Assembly: GCF_046600715.1 (NCBI RefSeq)
Contig: NZ_JBJMAV010000002.1
Coordinates: 186,001-250,000 of the forward strand
Origin: Lysobacter_C viscosus
Lineage (GTDB): Bacteria > Pseudomonadota > Gammaproteobacteria > Xanthomonadales > Xanthomonadaceae
Direction: 5' to 3'
Length of the DNA stretch: 64,000 nt
The notes under the pieces are model-generated. The model was not told the DNA's origin. It did not search any database and worked only from the letters and a program-made list of their open reading frames with translations. A program made the translations under genes and the position numbers. This document shows, one piece after another, positions 33,828-42,808 of the stretch; position 1 is the stretch's first letter, and every line of letters starts with the position of its first letter.

Positions 33828-34898
33828 ATGAGCCACCTCAAGAACGACCGCTTCCTCCGCGCGCTGCGCCGTGAACCCGTCGACCGCACGCCGGTATGGC
33901 TGATGCGCCAGGCCGGGCGTTACCTGCCCGAGTACCGCGCCACCCGCAAGCAGGCCGGCAGCTTCATGGGCCTGGCCACCAACCCGGAGCTGGCGTGCGA
34001 GGTCACCCTGCAGCCGCTGCGCCGCTACCCGCTGGACGCGGCGATCCTGTTCTCCGACATCCTGACCGTGCCCGATGCGATGGGGCTTGGGCTGTATTTC
34101 GTCGAAGGCGAAGGGCCGAAATTCAAGAACCCGGTGCGCTCGGCCGAGGACATCGCCCGCCTGGCGGTACCCGACATGGACCGGGAGTTGCGCTACGTGA
34201 TGGACGCGGTGCGAACCATCCGCCGCGAGCTGGCGGGTGCGGTGCCGCTGATCGGATTTTCCGGCAGCCCGTGGACGCTGGCCTGCTACATGGTCGAGGG
34301 CAGCGGCAGCAAGGATTTCGCGCGGGTGAAGTCGCTCGCGCTCAACGACCCGGCGGCCATGCACCGGTTGCTGGAGGTGACCACCGACGCGGTGATCGCC
34401 TACCTCGATGCGCAGCGCCAGGCCGGCGCACAGGCGATGCAGGTATTCGACACCTGGGGCGGCGTACTGTCGCCGTCGATGTACCGCGAGTTCTCGCTGC
34501 GCTACATGCAGCGCATCGCGCGCGAGCTGCCCCGCGGCGAGGGTGACGACGCCGCGCCGCTGATCCTGTTCGGCAAGGGCAACGGCGCCTATGTCGATGA
34601 GCTCGCCGCCACCGGTGCACAGGGCGTGGGCGTGGACTGGACGATCGACCTGGGCGAGGCGGCACGACGCGCCGGCGGGCGCGTCGCGATCCAGGGGAAC
34701 CTTGACCCGGTCACGCTGTACGCGCGGCCCGAGGCGATCCGCCACGAAGTGGGGCGCGCACTGGACAGCTACCGCGAAGGCAATGGCGGTTCATTGGACG
34801 GGCACGTGTTCAACCTCGGCCACGGCATGTCGCCGGACATGGACCCCGACAGCGTCGCCGTGCTGGTCGACGCCGTCCACGAACTCAGCGCGCGCTGA
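33828..34898 (+). CDS. hemE: uroporphyrinogen decarboxylase
   Basis: Decarboxylates uroporphyrinogen III to coproporphyrinogen III in heme synthesis. The 356 residues match the family, with VWLMRQAGRYLPEYR near 25, the catalytic Asp in ILFSDILTVPDAMG near 85, GFSGSPWTLACYMVEG near 145 and the LGHGMSPDMDPDSV end. The ATG at 33828 is chosen because the earlier open frame is not conserved. Confidence 0.97.
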   Translation: MSHLKNDRFLRALRREPVDRTPVWLMRQAGRYLPEYRATRKQAGSFMGLATNPELACEVTLQPLRRYPLDAAILFSDILTVPDAMGLGLYFVEGEGPKFKNPVRSAEDIARLAVPDMDRELRYVMDAVRTIRRELAGAVPLIGFSGSPWTLACYMVEGSGSKDFARVKSLALNDPAAMHRLLEVTTDAVIAYLDAQRQAGAQAMQVFDTWGGVLSPSMYREFSLRYMQRIARELPRGEGDDAAPLILFGKGNGAYVDELAATGAQGVGVDWTIDLGEAARRAGGRVAIQGNLDPVTLYARPEAIRHEVGRALDSYREGNGGSLDGHVFNLGHGMSPDMDPDSVAVLVDAVHELSAR

Positions 34899-34985
34899 TC
34901 CAGCGCCAGGGCGACGGCACGCGCCTCGCATCCCGACAGGCGCCGCGGGCAAACCCGGCAAGCGCGGGCACGCATGCGGGCTCCG

Positions 34986-37900
34986 TCATTCGCCTGCGAC
35001 CGCGGGGCGCGGCGTGGATCGTGGCGTTGCCGCGTCCCCTCCCGCCACCGACGCAACGGCCTCGCGCAGCATCGCGCCGCTCACCGGCTTGCGGATGAAG
35101 CCGTTGAACCCGGCCGCACGCGCCTGCGGCTCGGCATCGGCATCGGCGCGCGCGGTGATCGCCAGCAGCGGACCCGTGTAGCCGTGCATGCGCAGCTGGC
35201 GCGCCAGTGCCAGCCCGTCCATGCCGGGCAGGTCCAGATCCAGCAAGGCCAGTTGCGGCGTCGCGCGTGTGGCCTCCACCAGCGCTGCCAGGCCATGCGC
35301 CACATGCCGCACCCGGTGGCCCTGGGCCTGCAAGAGGCCGAGCAGGACCTCGGCGACAGTCACGTCGTCCTCCACCAGCAGGATGTCGCGCCCGCCCGCA
35401 GGGCACGCTGGCGCGACGGCCTCCACCTCGGGCATCACCGCCTTGGGCAGCGGCAGTTCGACGATGAACCGGCTGCCGTGGCCGGGCTCGCTCTCGGCCT
35501 GGATACCACCCCCCATCGCCGCGGCGAGCTCCCGGCTGATGGCAAGGCCCAGACCACTACCCCCATGCCGGCCGTAGGCCGCTTCGCCGCCTGCCTGCGA
35601 GAAACGCTTGAACAGTCGTGCCAGCTGGTCCGGACCCAGGCCGGGGCCCGTGTCGGTCACGATGAAACGCACCCCGCCCGCCACCGCCCCCACGCGCAGG
35701 GCAACCTCGCCCCGCTCGGTGAACTTGATTGCATTGCCCAACAGGTTGAGCAGGATCTGGCAGATCCGCTTGGGATCCCCTGTCACTGCTTGCGGGACGT
35801 CGCCGTCCAGCTCCATGCGCAGCGCCAGCCCGCGACCGCTTGCCAGCGGCGCCATCAGCGAATGCGCCTCGCGCACCAGCGCATGAAGGTCGAACGGCCG
35901 GCATTCCAGCGGCGTGCACCCGGCCTCGATGCGCGCAAGGTCCAGTGCGTCGTTGACCAGCCGCAACAGGTGCTCGCCGGCCTGGCGGATCGACTGCACC
36001 CGGGCCGTCTGGCTCGCATCCAACGGCGAGTCCAGCAGCAGCTCGCTCATGCCCAGCACCCCGGTCATCGGCGTGCGCACCTCGTGCCCGAAGTTCGCCA
36101 GGAACCGGCTCTTGGCCTCCGAGGCGCGTTGGGCCACCCGCCGCTCCTCCTGTGCCGTCGCCCATGCCCGCCGCCGACGCCTGCGCTGCTGGCGTGCGCG
36201 CCAGGCGGCGCCGACGGCCAATGCCACCAGCATCAGCGCCGCCGCCATCGCCCAATGGCTGCGCCACCACGGCGGCAGGATGCGGAACCGCACCGATCGG
36301 GTTTGCGAGCGATTGCCCAGCGCGTCCACCCCTCGCGCATGCAGGGTGTACTGGCCCGGACCGAGCCCCGCCAGCACGCGTTCGGCACTTCGACCCTGCG
36401 TGAGCCAGGCGGCGTCATAGCCGTCCAGGCGTGACTCGTAGCGGTTTCCCGCGGGCGCTTCGAATGCGAGCAGGCGCAGTTGCACGCGCAGCTCGCGGGT
36501 GTCCGCCGGCAGCGTGTGGATCCCGCCGGCCGATGGTGGGACCACCGACTGCCATCCGCCGGCGTGGCGTACGTCCACCGCCTGCACGCGCAGCGGCGGA
36601 ACGCGCGGCGCGGGATCGGGCTGGGAGGTATCCACGAGTACGACCGCCCCATCCGCGGTGGCCGCGAGCAACCGGCCGTGGCTGTCCAGCGCAAGCGCGC
36701 GTTTCACGAATTCCTGGCTGGGCAGGCCGTCGTCAAGCCCGAAGTGGCGCACCCGGCGTTGCAGCGGGTCCCATCGGTAGAGCCCGCGAAGGGTGGCCAG
36801 CCAGACGCGGCCCCGGCCATCGACGCGCAACCCGGACCCTTCCACCGCAGGAATGCCGCCATCCACGCCGATGCGGTGCGTGCGCCGCCATCCGGCGCCG
36901 CCCGGCTCGAAGCGCTCCATCCCGCGCAGATGCTGCAGCCACACCGCGCCGCGTGCGTCGAAGTCGAACGCGAACACGCGATCGCCGGCGGGGAGGCCTT
37001 CGTCGCGAACGAAGCGGCCAAGTGCCGGGTCCCAGCGACCCAGCCCGCGCGCGTCCGCCAGCCACAGCCGGCCGGCAGGGTCGAACGCGATGGCTTCGAC
37101 ATCGCTGGCGCCCAGGCCATGGCTGCCAGCGGGCAAAGTGCGCAGCACCCGACCGGTGTCGTCGCGCTGCTGCAGGCCCGCGCCAGCGAACGCAGCCCAC
37201 AGGGTGCCGTCCGGGGCCGAGGCGAGCTGGGTCAGGGCACCGTCCAACGGGGCGTCCGCCGCGCCCAGCCGCCAACGGCGCACGCGGCCCGATACCGGAT
37301 CCAGCCGGGTCAGGCCGGACCGCTGCCCCATCCATAGGCGCCCGCGTGCGTCCAGCGCAGCCGACATGGGCTGCACGCCCTCCAGGGCCTTTCGCGTCCG
37401 CGCGTCCAACGGCTCTACCCGTCCATCGCCTTGCAACCGGTCAATGCCCCCGCCGTACCCGACCAGCCATGCACCGTCGCTGGTGGGGACGATGGCGCGG
37501 TACAGGGTGTCCGACAGCGCGCCCCCGCCCGCCGTGTAGTGGGCCAGCCTGCCCCATCCCGCGCGCAGGTAGCCCAGGCCACTGCCGGCTACCGGCACCC
37601 ACAGCCCGCCGCCCGGCTGGGCCAGCAGCTGGAACACGGGGCGTACCGGGCCGTGGGTATCCAGCGGAACCGGTCCGGGCACCCCGCGCGCGGGGCGGCG
37701 CCACAGCTGCCGAGCCGCCGCGATCCATAGGCCGCCTTCGCCATCGCCCACCACGTCGAACACGCCGTTGGGCGTGGCGAACATCGGCGACCACGCCGGC
37801 GTGTGCCAGCGTCCCGCGGCGTCGCGGCGGAACACGCCGGTGGCGGCGCCGACCCACACCCCGTCGTCCACGGCGCTGACCGAATACACCACCGCTGCGG

Positions 37901-38588
37901 TCGAGGGACCCGGCAGCGGGACCCGTTCAAAGTCCCGGCCGGTCCAGTACGCCAGGCCGCGCGTGGTCCCGACCCAGAGCCGGCCACCCGCATCGGGCTC
38001 CAGCGCCAGCACCGTGGCCGCCGGGAGGCTGCGCGCATCCCCGTCGCGCGGCATGTGGCGGGTCATGCGCCCGCCATCGGAGAGGCGGTGCAGCCCGCCG
38101 TCGTAGGTTCCGAACCACAACGCTCCGCCATGCCCGGCAAGTGCCCAGACCTCGTCACTGCCCATCACCGCATGCGTCCCGCGCCGGTGGTGCGAAAAGC
38201 CCTGCCGGTCGCGGTCGAGCACGCTCAGTCCGCGGCCTTCGATCGCCACCCAGACCCGGTCGTGCGTGTCGACGTGGACGGCGGTGACGTAGTTGCCGGG
38301 CAGTGATCCGGGGATTTCCGGATCGTGGCGCCAGGTGCGCACCTCGACGCCGTCGTAGCGTGCCAGGCCGTCGCTGGTGGCCAGCCACAGGTAGCCCTCG
38401 CGGTCGCGTGCCAGGCCGTTGACGTTGCTGGAGGGCAGGCCGTCGGCGACGCCCAGGATGCGCGGACGCGGCGCATCCGGGCCGGCGGCACGGGCCAGCA
38501 TGGCTGCCAGCAGCAGGACGATGAAGAGTGGCGAGCGCCACGCGCGCACCCGCCAGCCGCCGGGGTTCGGGGAAAGATTGCTTCGCAT
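34986..38588 (-). CDS. hybrid sensor histidine kinase with two-component propeller sensor
   Basis: A 1200-residue membrane sensor. From the ATG at 38586-38588 (GGAGCGGGTGGC just upstream) it has a signal/anchor (about 15-35), a periplasmic double propeller of Reg_prop repeats (about 40-680, such as DREGYLWLATSDGLARYDG), a Y_Y_Y beta-sandwich (about 690-765), a membrane helix (about 776-797), HisKA with the phospho-His in FLANFGHEVRTPM (about 832), HATPase with LLNLLGNAIKF, and a C-terminal receiver (about 1064-1185) with active Asp in ALLDLDLPGMDG. Ligand unknown; relatives sense oligosaccharides in Bacteroidetes. No separate response regulator lies next to it. Confidence 0.92.
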   Translation of the reverse strand: MRSNLSPNPGGWRVRAWRSPLFIVLLLAAMLARAAGPDAPRPRILGVADGLPSSNVNGLARDREGYLWLATSDGLARYDGVEVRTWRHDPEIPGSLPGNYVTAVHVDTHDRVWVAIEGRGLSVLDRDRQGFSHHRRGTHAVMGSDEVWALAGHGGALWFGTYDGGLHRLSDGGRMTRHMPRDGDARSLPAATVLALEPDAGGRLWVGTTRGLAYWTGRDFERVPLPGPSTAAVVYSVSAVDDGVWVGAATGVFRRDAAGRWHTPAWSPMFATPNGVFDVVGDGEGGLWIAAARQLWRRPARGVPGPVPLDTHGPVRPVFQLLAQPGGGLWVPVAGSGLGYLRAGWGRLAHYTAGGGALSDTLYRAIVPTSDGAWLVGYGGGIDRLQGDGRVEPLDARTRKALEGVQPMSAALDARGRLWMGQRSGLTRLDPVSGRVRRWRLGAADAPLDGALTQLASAPDGTLWAAFAGAGLQQRDDTGRVLRTLPAGSHGLGASDVEAIAFDPAGRLWLADARGLGRWDPALGRFVRDEGLPAGDRVFAFDFDARGAVWLQHLRGMERFEPGGAGWRRTHRIGVDGGIPAVEGSGLRVDGRGRVWLATLRGLYRWDPLQRRVRHFGLDDGLPSQEFVKRALALDSHGRLLAATADGAVVLVDTSQPDPAPRVPPLRVQAVDVRHAGGWQSVVPPSAGGIHTLPADTRELRVQLRLLAFEAPAGNRYESRLDGYDAAWLTQGRSAERVLAGLGPGQYTLHARGVDALGNRSQTRSVRFRILPPWWRSHWAMAAALMLVALAVGAAWRARQQRRRRRRAWATAQEERRVAQRASEAKSRFLANFGHEVRTPMTGVLGMSELLLDSPLDASQTARVQSIRQAGEHLLRLVNDALDLARIEAGCTPLECRPFDLHALVREAHSLMAPLASGRGLALRMELDGDVPQAVTGDPKRICQILLNLLGNAIKFTERGEVALRVGAVAGGVRFIVTDTGPGLGPDQLARLFKRFSQAGGEAAYGRHGGSGLGLAISRELAAAMGGGIQAESEPGHGSRFIVELPLPKAVMPEVEAVAPACPAGGRDILLVEDDVTVAEVLLGLLQAQGHRVRHVAHGLAALVEATRATPQLALLDLDLPGMDGLALARQLRMHGYTGPLLAITARADADAEPQARAAGFNGFIRKPVSGAMLREAVASVAGGDAATPRSTPRPAVAGE

Positions 38589-38776
38589 GCCACCCGCTCC
38601 ATAGGTGTGTGGCGCGGCGGTGCCGCGCGCAGCGGCGTCCTGCCGGTGCGGTGCGATAGCCTCCCGGATCGGGCCGCCGCGTGCAACCGGGACACGCAGC
38701 GTTGCACCGCCCTGCACGGTTCATCGTCGCCGCGGGAGTATCGTGGGCTGGCCGCCCCGACCCCGCTGGAGACCCG

Positions 38777-39523
38777 ATGCGTCCAGTCCGCCGTCCCGTT
38801 CCCCTCCTCGTGCTTGCCGCCCTGGCTGCGTCATCGGCCGGCGCTGGTGAGCTGGAGGCCTACGCGATCGACCCCGTGCATACGCGCGTGATGTTCGCGG
38901 TGGGGCACGCGGGGTTCTCCGACGCACTGGGCACGGTGTCGGGCAGCACCGGCGCGTTGCTGTTCGACCCCGATGACTGGGGGCGGACGCGGCTGGACGT
39001 GCGGGTGCCCATGGCCGCGATCGACCTGGGCGACGATGCCTGGAACCGCGCGACCCTGGCGCGCAACCTGCTTGATGCCGAGCGCCACCCCGAGGCCCGC
39101 TTCGTATCCAGCGAAGTCACCGCCGTCGATGCCGACAGCGCCCGTGCCTGTGGCGAGCTCACCCTGCGAGGGGTGGCGCGACCCCTGTGCATGGACGTGA
39201 CCCTCAACGCGCTCAAGCGCCATCCGCTGCCACCCTTCCGGCGCACCGCGGGGTTTTCGGCGACGGCCACGCTCAGCCGCGCCGACTACGGCATCAACGC
39301 GTGGACGTCGGTGATCGGCGATGAAGTGCAGCTGCGCATCGAGGCCGAAGCCACGCGCGATGACGACGCGCTGTCGGTCTTCGGGCCGGAGCCCGCCCCG
39401 TCGCGCCCCGGCCTGCCCCCGCACGGCGACGGCGAGGGCGACGACGGGGCTGATGGCGAGGGTGGCGACGAAGGCCCGGACGCCTCCCACACCCCGCCCG
39501 ATCCCGGGATGCGTACGCAGTGA
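38777..39523 (+). CDS. YceI family protein with acidic tail
   Basis: A 248-residue periplasmic lipocalin-like protein. It has a signal peptide (cleavage near AGA-GEL), then the YceI barrel: YAIDPVHTRVMFAVGHAGFS, NLLDAERHPEARFVSSEVT and LSRADYGINAW. YceI proteins bind isoprenoid chains such as ubiquinone. After the barrel is a 45-residue Pro/Gly/Asp/Glu-rich tail (FGPEPAPSRPG onward) that the second copy at 40094 lacks. Its TGA overlaps the cytochrome b561 GTG. Confidence 0.9.
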   Translation: MRPVRRPVPLLVLAALAASSAGAGELEAYAIDPVHTRVMFAVGHAGFSDALGTVSGSTGALLFDPDDWGRTRLDVRVPMAAIDLGDDAWNRATLARNLLDAERHPEARFVSSEVTAVDADSARACGELTLRGVARPLCMDVTLNALKRHPLPPFRRTAGFSATATLSRADYGINAWTSVIGDEVQLRIEAEATRDDDALSVFGPEPAPSRPGLPPHGDGEGDDGADGEGGDEGPDASHTPPDPGMRTQ

Positions 39524-40080
39524 CCCTCAGGAATACAGACGAGCGTTGGAGTTGGCCCAGCCAATGGTTGCACTGGTCCGTCGTGGTGCTTGTCGTCGGG
39601 CTGGCCACGGCCGGGCTGCTGATGACGGAGATGCCCAACACGCCGCGCAAGATCGAGATCTACGCGCTGCACAAGTCATTCGGCTTGACGGTGCTGGTGC
39701 TGGCGGCGATCCGGCTGGCATGGCGACTCTATGCAGGAACGCCCGCACCGGTGCCCGGCTCTCCGCGCTGGCAGGAACGCATCGCGTCGCTGACGCATGC
39801 CCTGCTGTACGCCGTGCTGTTCGCCATGCCGCTGACAGGATGGCTGTTCAATTCCGCGGCCGGCTATCCGCTGCAGTTCTTCGGCCTGTTCAACCTGCCG
39901 GCGCTTGCCGGCAGCGACGAGGCGTTGCGCGAGGCCGCCCTTTCGCTGCACAAGGCCGGCTTCTGGGTGCTGCTGTCGCTGGTAGTGCTCCATGCAGGTG
40001 CCGCCTTCTACCATCACCTGTTCCTGGGAGACGCGACCCTGCGGCGGATGCTGCCGGGGCGTCGCCCGCCGCAGGCCTGA
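39520..40080 (+). CDS. cytochrome b561 family protein
   Basis: A 186-residue four-helix membrane cytochrome b561. It starts with GTG at 39520 inside the stop of the YceI gene. His residues for two hemes lie in SQWLHWSVVVLVVG, YALHKSFGLTVL, LTHALLYAVLF and SLHKAGFWVLL / VLHAGAAFYHHLF. Likely passes electrons between quinol and a periplasmic acceptor. It sits between two YceI genes; in E. coli a similar gene (yceJ) precedes yceI. Confidence 0.93.
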   Translation: MTLRNTDERWSWPSQWLHWSVVVLVVGLATAGLLMTEMPNTPRKIEIYALHKSFGLTVLVLAAIRLAWRLYAGTPAPVPGSPRWQERIASLTHALLYAVLFAMPLTGWLFNSAAGYPLQFFGLFNLPALAGSDEALREAALSLHKAGFWVLLSLVVLHAGAAFYHHLFLGDATLRRMLPGRRPPQA

Positions 40081-40093
40081 CCCGGAGCCCCCC

Positions 40094-40681
40094 ATGACAT
40101 CGTCGTCCCCGACATCATCGCGCCCCGCCCGCGCGCAGGCCTTCGCCCTGTCCGCACTGGCGCTGCTCGCCGCGCCGCTGGCGCATGCCGCCGACTACGT
40201 GCAGGCGCCCGGCTCGGTGCTGACCTTCGCCACCGAGTACCAGGGCGAAGTCTTCGTCGGTCGATTCGCCTCGTTCGACACGCGCATCAGCTTCGATCCC
40301 GCACGTCCGCAGGACGGCTCGCTGGACGTCACCATCGCCCTGGCGGGCGCGGATACCGACAACACCGAGCGCGACGAGACATTGCAGGGCGCGGACTTCT
40401 TCAACGTCGCCCGCTTCCCGCAAGCGCGCTACAGCGCACGCGGGTTCCGCAAGCTGGACGCGAACCGCTATGCCGCCGACGGCACGCTGCAGCTGCGCGG
40501 GGTCGGCAAGCCGGTGACCTTCACCTTCGAATGGACGCCGGGCGCCCGCCCGGTGCTGGCAGGCAGGGCCACCGTGTCGCGGCTGGCGCACGACGTGGGT
40601 GGCGGCGACTGGGCCGATACCGGGTTGCTGCCCGACGCGGTTGCCATCAGCACGCGGGTCAACCTGCAGCCGGCGAAGTAA
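40094..40681 (+). CDS. YceI family protein (second copy)
   Basis: A 195-residue periplasmic YceI barrel with a signal peptide (cleavage near AHA-ADY). Typical pieces are QAPGSVLTFATEYQGEVFVG, ADFFNVARFPQARYSARGF, LQLRGVGKPVTFTFEW and the C-terminal GGGDWADTGLLPDAVAISTRV. It follows the b561 gene by 13 bases and completes a YceI-b561-YceI operon. It differs from the first copy, so it is not a recent duplicate. Confidence 0.92.
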   Translation: MTSSSPTSSRPARAQAFALSALALLAAPLAHAADYVQAPGSVLTFATEYQGEVFVGRFASFDTRISFDPARPQDGSLDVTIALAGADTDNTERDETLQGADFFNVARFPQARYSARGFRKLDANRYAADGTLQLRGVGKPVTFTFEWTPGARPVLAGRATVSRLAHDVGGGDWADTGLLPDAVAISTRVNLQPAK

Positions 40682-40698
40682 CCAATACCCCGCCCAAT

Positions 40699-40848
40699 GC
40701 AGGAGCGGCTTCAGCCGCGATGCTCCTTCCGCGTTGCTCCCCCGTCTTGTTCCCAACGCACCCCGGCCCCGCTGGTAGGAGCGACGTAAGTCGCGACCGC
40801 GCAGCCCTCCGGGACGGGAGGTGCTCGCGACTCACGTCGCTCCCACGA
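40699..40848. repeat. REP cluster II (three GTAGGAGCG-type palindromes)
   Basis: Three units lie between the second YceI gene and the glutaredoxin-like gene: 40699-40723 (AGGAGCGGCTTCAGCCGCGA), 40774-40798 (GTAGGAGCGACGTAAGTCGC) and an inverted one at 40823-40848 (CTCGCGACTCACGTCGCTCC). The second and third face each other and can pair. It lies between convergent genes. Confidence 0.88.
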
Positions 40849-40882
40849 TGAAGCGGAACTCCGCAGACATCGTGCAGGTCGT

Positions 40883-41137
40883 TCAGCCCCCGAGAAACCC
40901 CCGCAGCCGCGCCTCGTCGAACGGCCAGTCCAGTTCCGCGCCCCGCCCTGCATCGCGCAACACCGGCACCCGAAGGCCGTAGCGGTCTTCCAGCACCGCG
41001 TCGTCATCGATGAACACGCTTTCGAACTCCGGCGCGCGAGCGGCCGCCAGCACCTCCAGCGCGAGGTCGCACAGGTGGCAGTCATCACGCTGGAACAGCA
41101 CCAGGCCGGGCGCTTCAGCGAGTTCGGGATCGGTCAC
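40883..41137 (-). CDS. glutaredoxin family protein (thioredoxin-fold, CxxC)
   Basis: An 84-residue glutaredoxin-like protein with LVLFQRDDCHLCDLALEVL (CHLC active site near residue 20) and the cis-Pro in YGLRVPVLRD. The family (YruB/DUF836-like) is common in proteobacteria; the partner is unknown. It is divergent from sdaA. Confidence 0.9.
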   Translation of the reverse strand: MTDPELAEAPGLVLFQRDDCHLCDLALEVLAAARAPEFESVFIDDDAVLEDRYGLRVPVLRDAGRGAELDWPFDEARLRGFLGG

Positions 41138-41259
41138 GGAGCGCGGTCCACGATGCGTGTGCGTACGGCGGGGCGGCCGGCACGGGCGCGTAGAATAGCG
41201 GCCGTTGCGGCCGACCGGCCGTGCACCCCCACCGCATCAGGGCGTACCCGGAGCACCGC

Positions 41260-42642
41260 GTGGCCGTCAGCGTTTTCGACCTGTACAAGATCGGCCTGGG
41301 GCCGAGTTCCTCGCACACCGTGGGTCCGATGCGCGCGGCGGCGCGCTTCGTCGAGCGCTGGCTGGTCGACAACGGCGACCTTGAACGCACCGCCCGCGTG
41401 CGCGCCGAGGTGTTCGGTTCGCTCGCCCTGACCGGGCGTGGACACGGTACCGACAAGGCGGTGCTGATGGGGCTGGAGGGCCATTGGCCCAACGAGATCG
41501 ACCCGGAGATCATCCCCGATGCGCTGGCGCGCATCCGCGGCGAGAAGCACATCCGGCTGCAGGGCCGGCACCGGATCGGGTTCGACGAAAAACACGACCT
41601 GATCATGAACAAGCGCCAGAAGCTGCCGTTCCACACCAACGGCATGCGCTTCACCGCCTACGACGCGGCCGGCGAGGTCATTGCCACGCGCGACTACTAC
41701 TCCGTCGGCGGTGGTTTCGTGGTCAACCAGGACGAGGCCGCCGAGGACCGGATCGTCGCCGATACCACGGCGGTGCCCTACCCGTTCGCTTCGGGCGACG
41801 AGCTGATCGCGCGGGCCAACGACAACGGCATCACCATCGCCCAGCTGATGTACGCCAACGAGCAGGTCTGGCGCAGCCGCGAGGCAATCGACGCGGGACT
41901 TGACGAGATCTGGGCGGCGATGAAGTCGGCCGTGGATCGCGGCACCCGCTCGCCGGGCACCCTGCCCGGTGGCCTGCACGTCACCCGTCGTGCACCGCTC
42001 CTGCTGGCCGAGCTGGAGGCGCGGCCGGAGGCGGCGGTGGAAGACCCGCTGACGATGCTCGACTGGGTCAACCTGTTCGCGCTGGCAGTGAACGAGGAGA
42101 ACGCCGCAGGCGGCCGCGTGGTGACCGCGCCCACCAACGGCGCCGCCGGGATCATCCCGTCGGTGCTGCACTACTACGACCGTTTCGTACCCGGCTCCAA
42201 CCTGCAGGGCGTGCGCGACTTCCTGATGACCGCCGCCGCCGTGGGCATCCTCTACAAGGAAAACGCCTCGATCTCCGGCGCCGAGGTCGGCTGCCAGGGC
42301 GAGGTCGGGGTGGCCTGTTCGATGGCCGCCGCGGGCCTGACCGCCGCCATCGGCGGAAGTCCGTCGCGGGTGGAGAACGCGGCGGAGATCGGCATGGAAC
42401 ACAATCTCGGCCTGACCTGCGACCCCATCGGCGGGCTGGTGCAGATCCCGTGCATCGAGCGCAACGCAATGGGTGCGGTGAAGGCGATCAACGCCAGCCG
42501 CATGGCCATGCGCGGCGACGGCAAGCACAAGGTGTCGCTGGACAAGGTCATCAAGACCATGCGCGACACCGGCAACGACATGAAGGACAAGTACAAGGAA
42601 ACCAGCCGCGGCGGGCTGGCGGTCAACGTCATCGAGTGCTGA
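41260..42642 (+). CDS. sdaA: L-serine ammonia-lyase, single-chain [4Fe-4S] type
   Basis: Deaminates L-serine to pyruvate. From the GTG at 41260 (GGAG upstream, reading AVSVFDLYKIGLGPSSSHTV) it has 460 residues, with the beta domain first and the catalytic alpha domain after about 180. Cluster Cys residues appear in EVGCQGEVGVACSMAAAG, LTCDPIGGLV and QIPCIERNAMG. The PTNGAAGIIPSVL loop and GEVTATRDYYSVGGGF-like segment are typical. A TAGAAT box lies at 41191-41196. Confidence 0.95.
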   Translation: MAVSVFDLYKIGLGPSSSHTVGPMRAAARFVERWLVDNGDLERTARVRAEVFGSLALTGRGHGTDKAVLMGLEGHWPNEIDPEIIPDALARIRGEKHIRLQGRHRIGFDEKHDLIMNKRQKLPFHTNGMRFTAYDAAGEVIATRDYYSVGGGFVVNQDEAAEDRIVADTTAVPYPFASGDELIARANDNGITIAQLMYANEQVWRSREAIDAGLDEIWAAMKSAVDRGTRSPGTLPGGLHVTRRAPLLLAELEARPEAAVEDPLTMLDWVNLFALAVNEENAAGGRVVTAPTNGAAGIIPSVLHYYDRFVPGSNLQGVRDFLMTAAAVGILYKENASISGAEVGCQGEVGVACSMAAAGLTAAIGGSPSRVENAAEIGMEHNLGLTCDPIGGLVQIPCIERNAMGAVKAINASRMAMRGDGKHKVSLDKVIKTMRDTGNDMKDKYKETSRGGLAVNVIEC

Positions 42643-42728
42643 GGGCGACCTGCCGTTGACGGCGGCGGGACGCCGACAGGACCATGCTCGCCGGGCCGGC
42701 ACGCGTCCGGCGCCGGCGGAGCCCCGCG

Positions 42729-42754
42729 TCACTGATCGTGGTCACTGATCGTGA
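42729..42754 (+). repeat. two tandem copies of a 13-base repeat
   Basis: GTCACTGATCGTG occurs twice in direct succession and is followed by AC, which gives GTCAC...GTGAC inverted arms in each copy. It lies 7 to 33 bases upstream of the -24 element of the candidate sigma-54 promoter. It may be an operator. Confidence 0.75.
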
Positions 42755-42760
42755 CGGCCG

Positions 42761-42776
42761 GGGCACGGTTCTTGCC
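42761..42776 (+). promoter_or_regulatory. candidate sigma-54 promoter of the diguanylate cyclase gene
   Basis: GGGCACGGTTCTTGCC carries the -24 GG and -12 GC with exactly ten bases between, and the core GGCACG-N4-TTGC is complete. Transcription should start near 42787, which leaves a leader of about 22 bases before the GTG at 42809. rpoN is encoded at 4502 of this window. Confidence 0.65.
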
Positions 42777-42808
42777 TCACCCGGTTGAAGCCCTGCCCGG
42801 AGCCCGAT

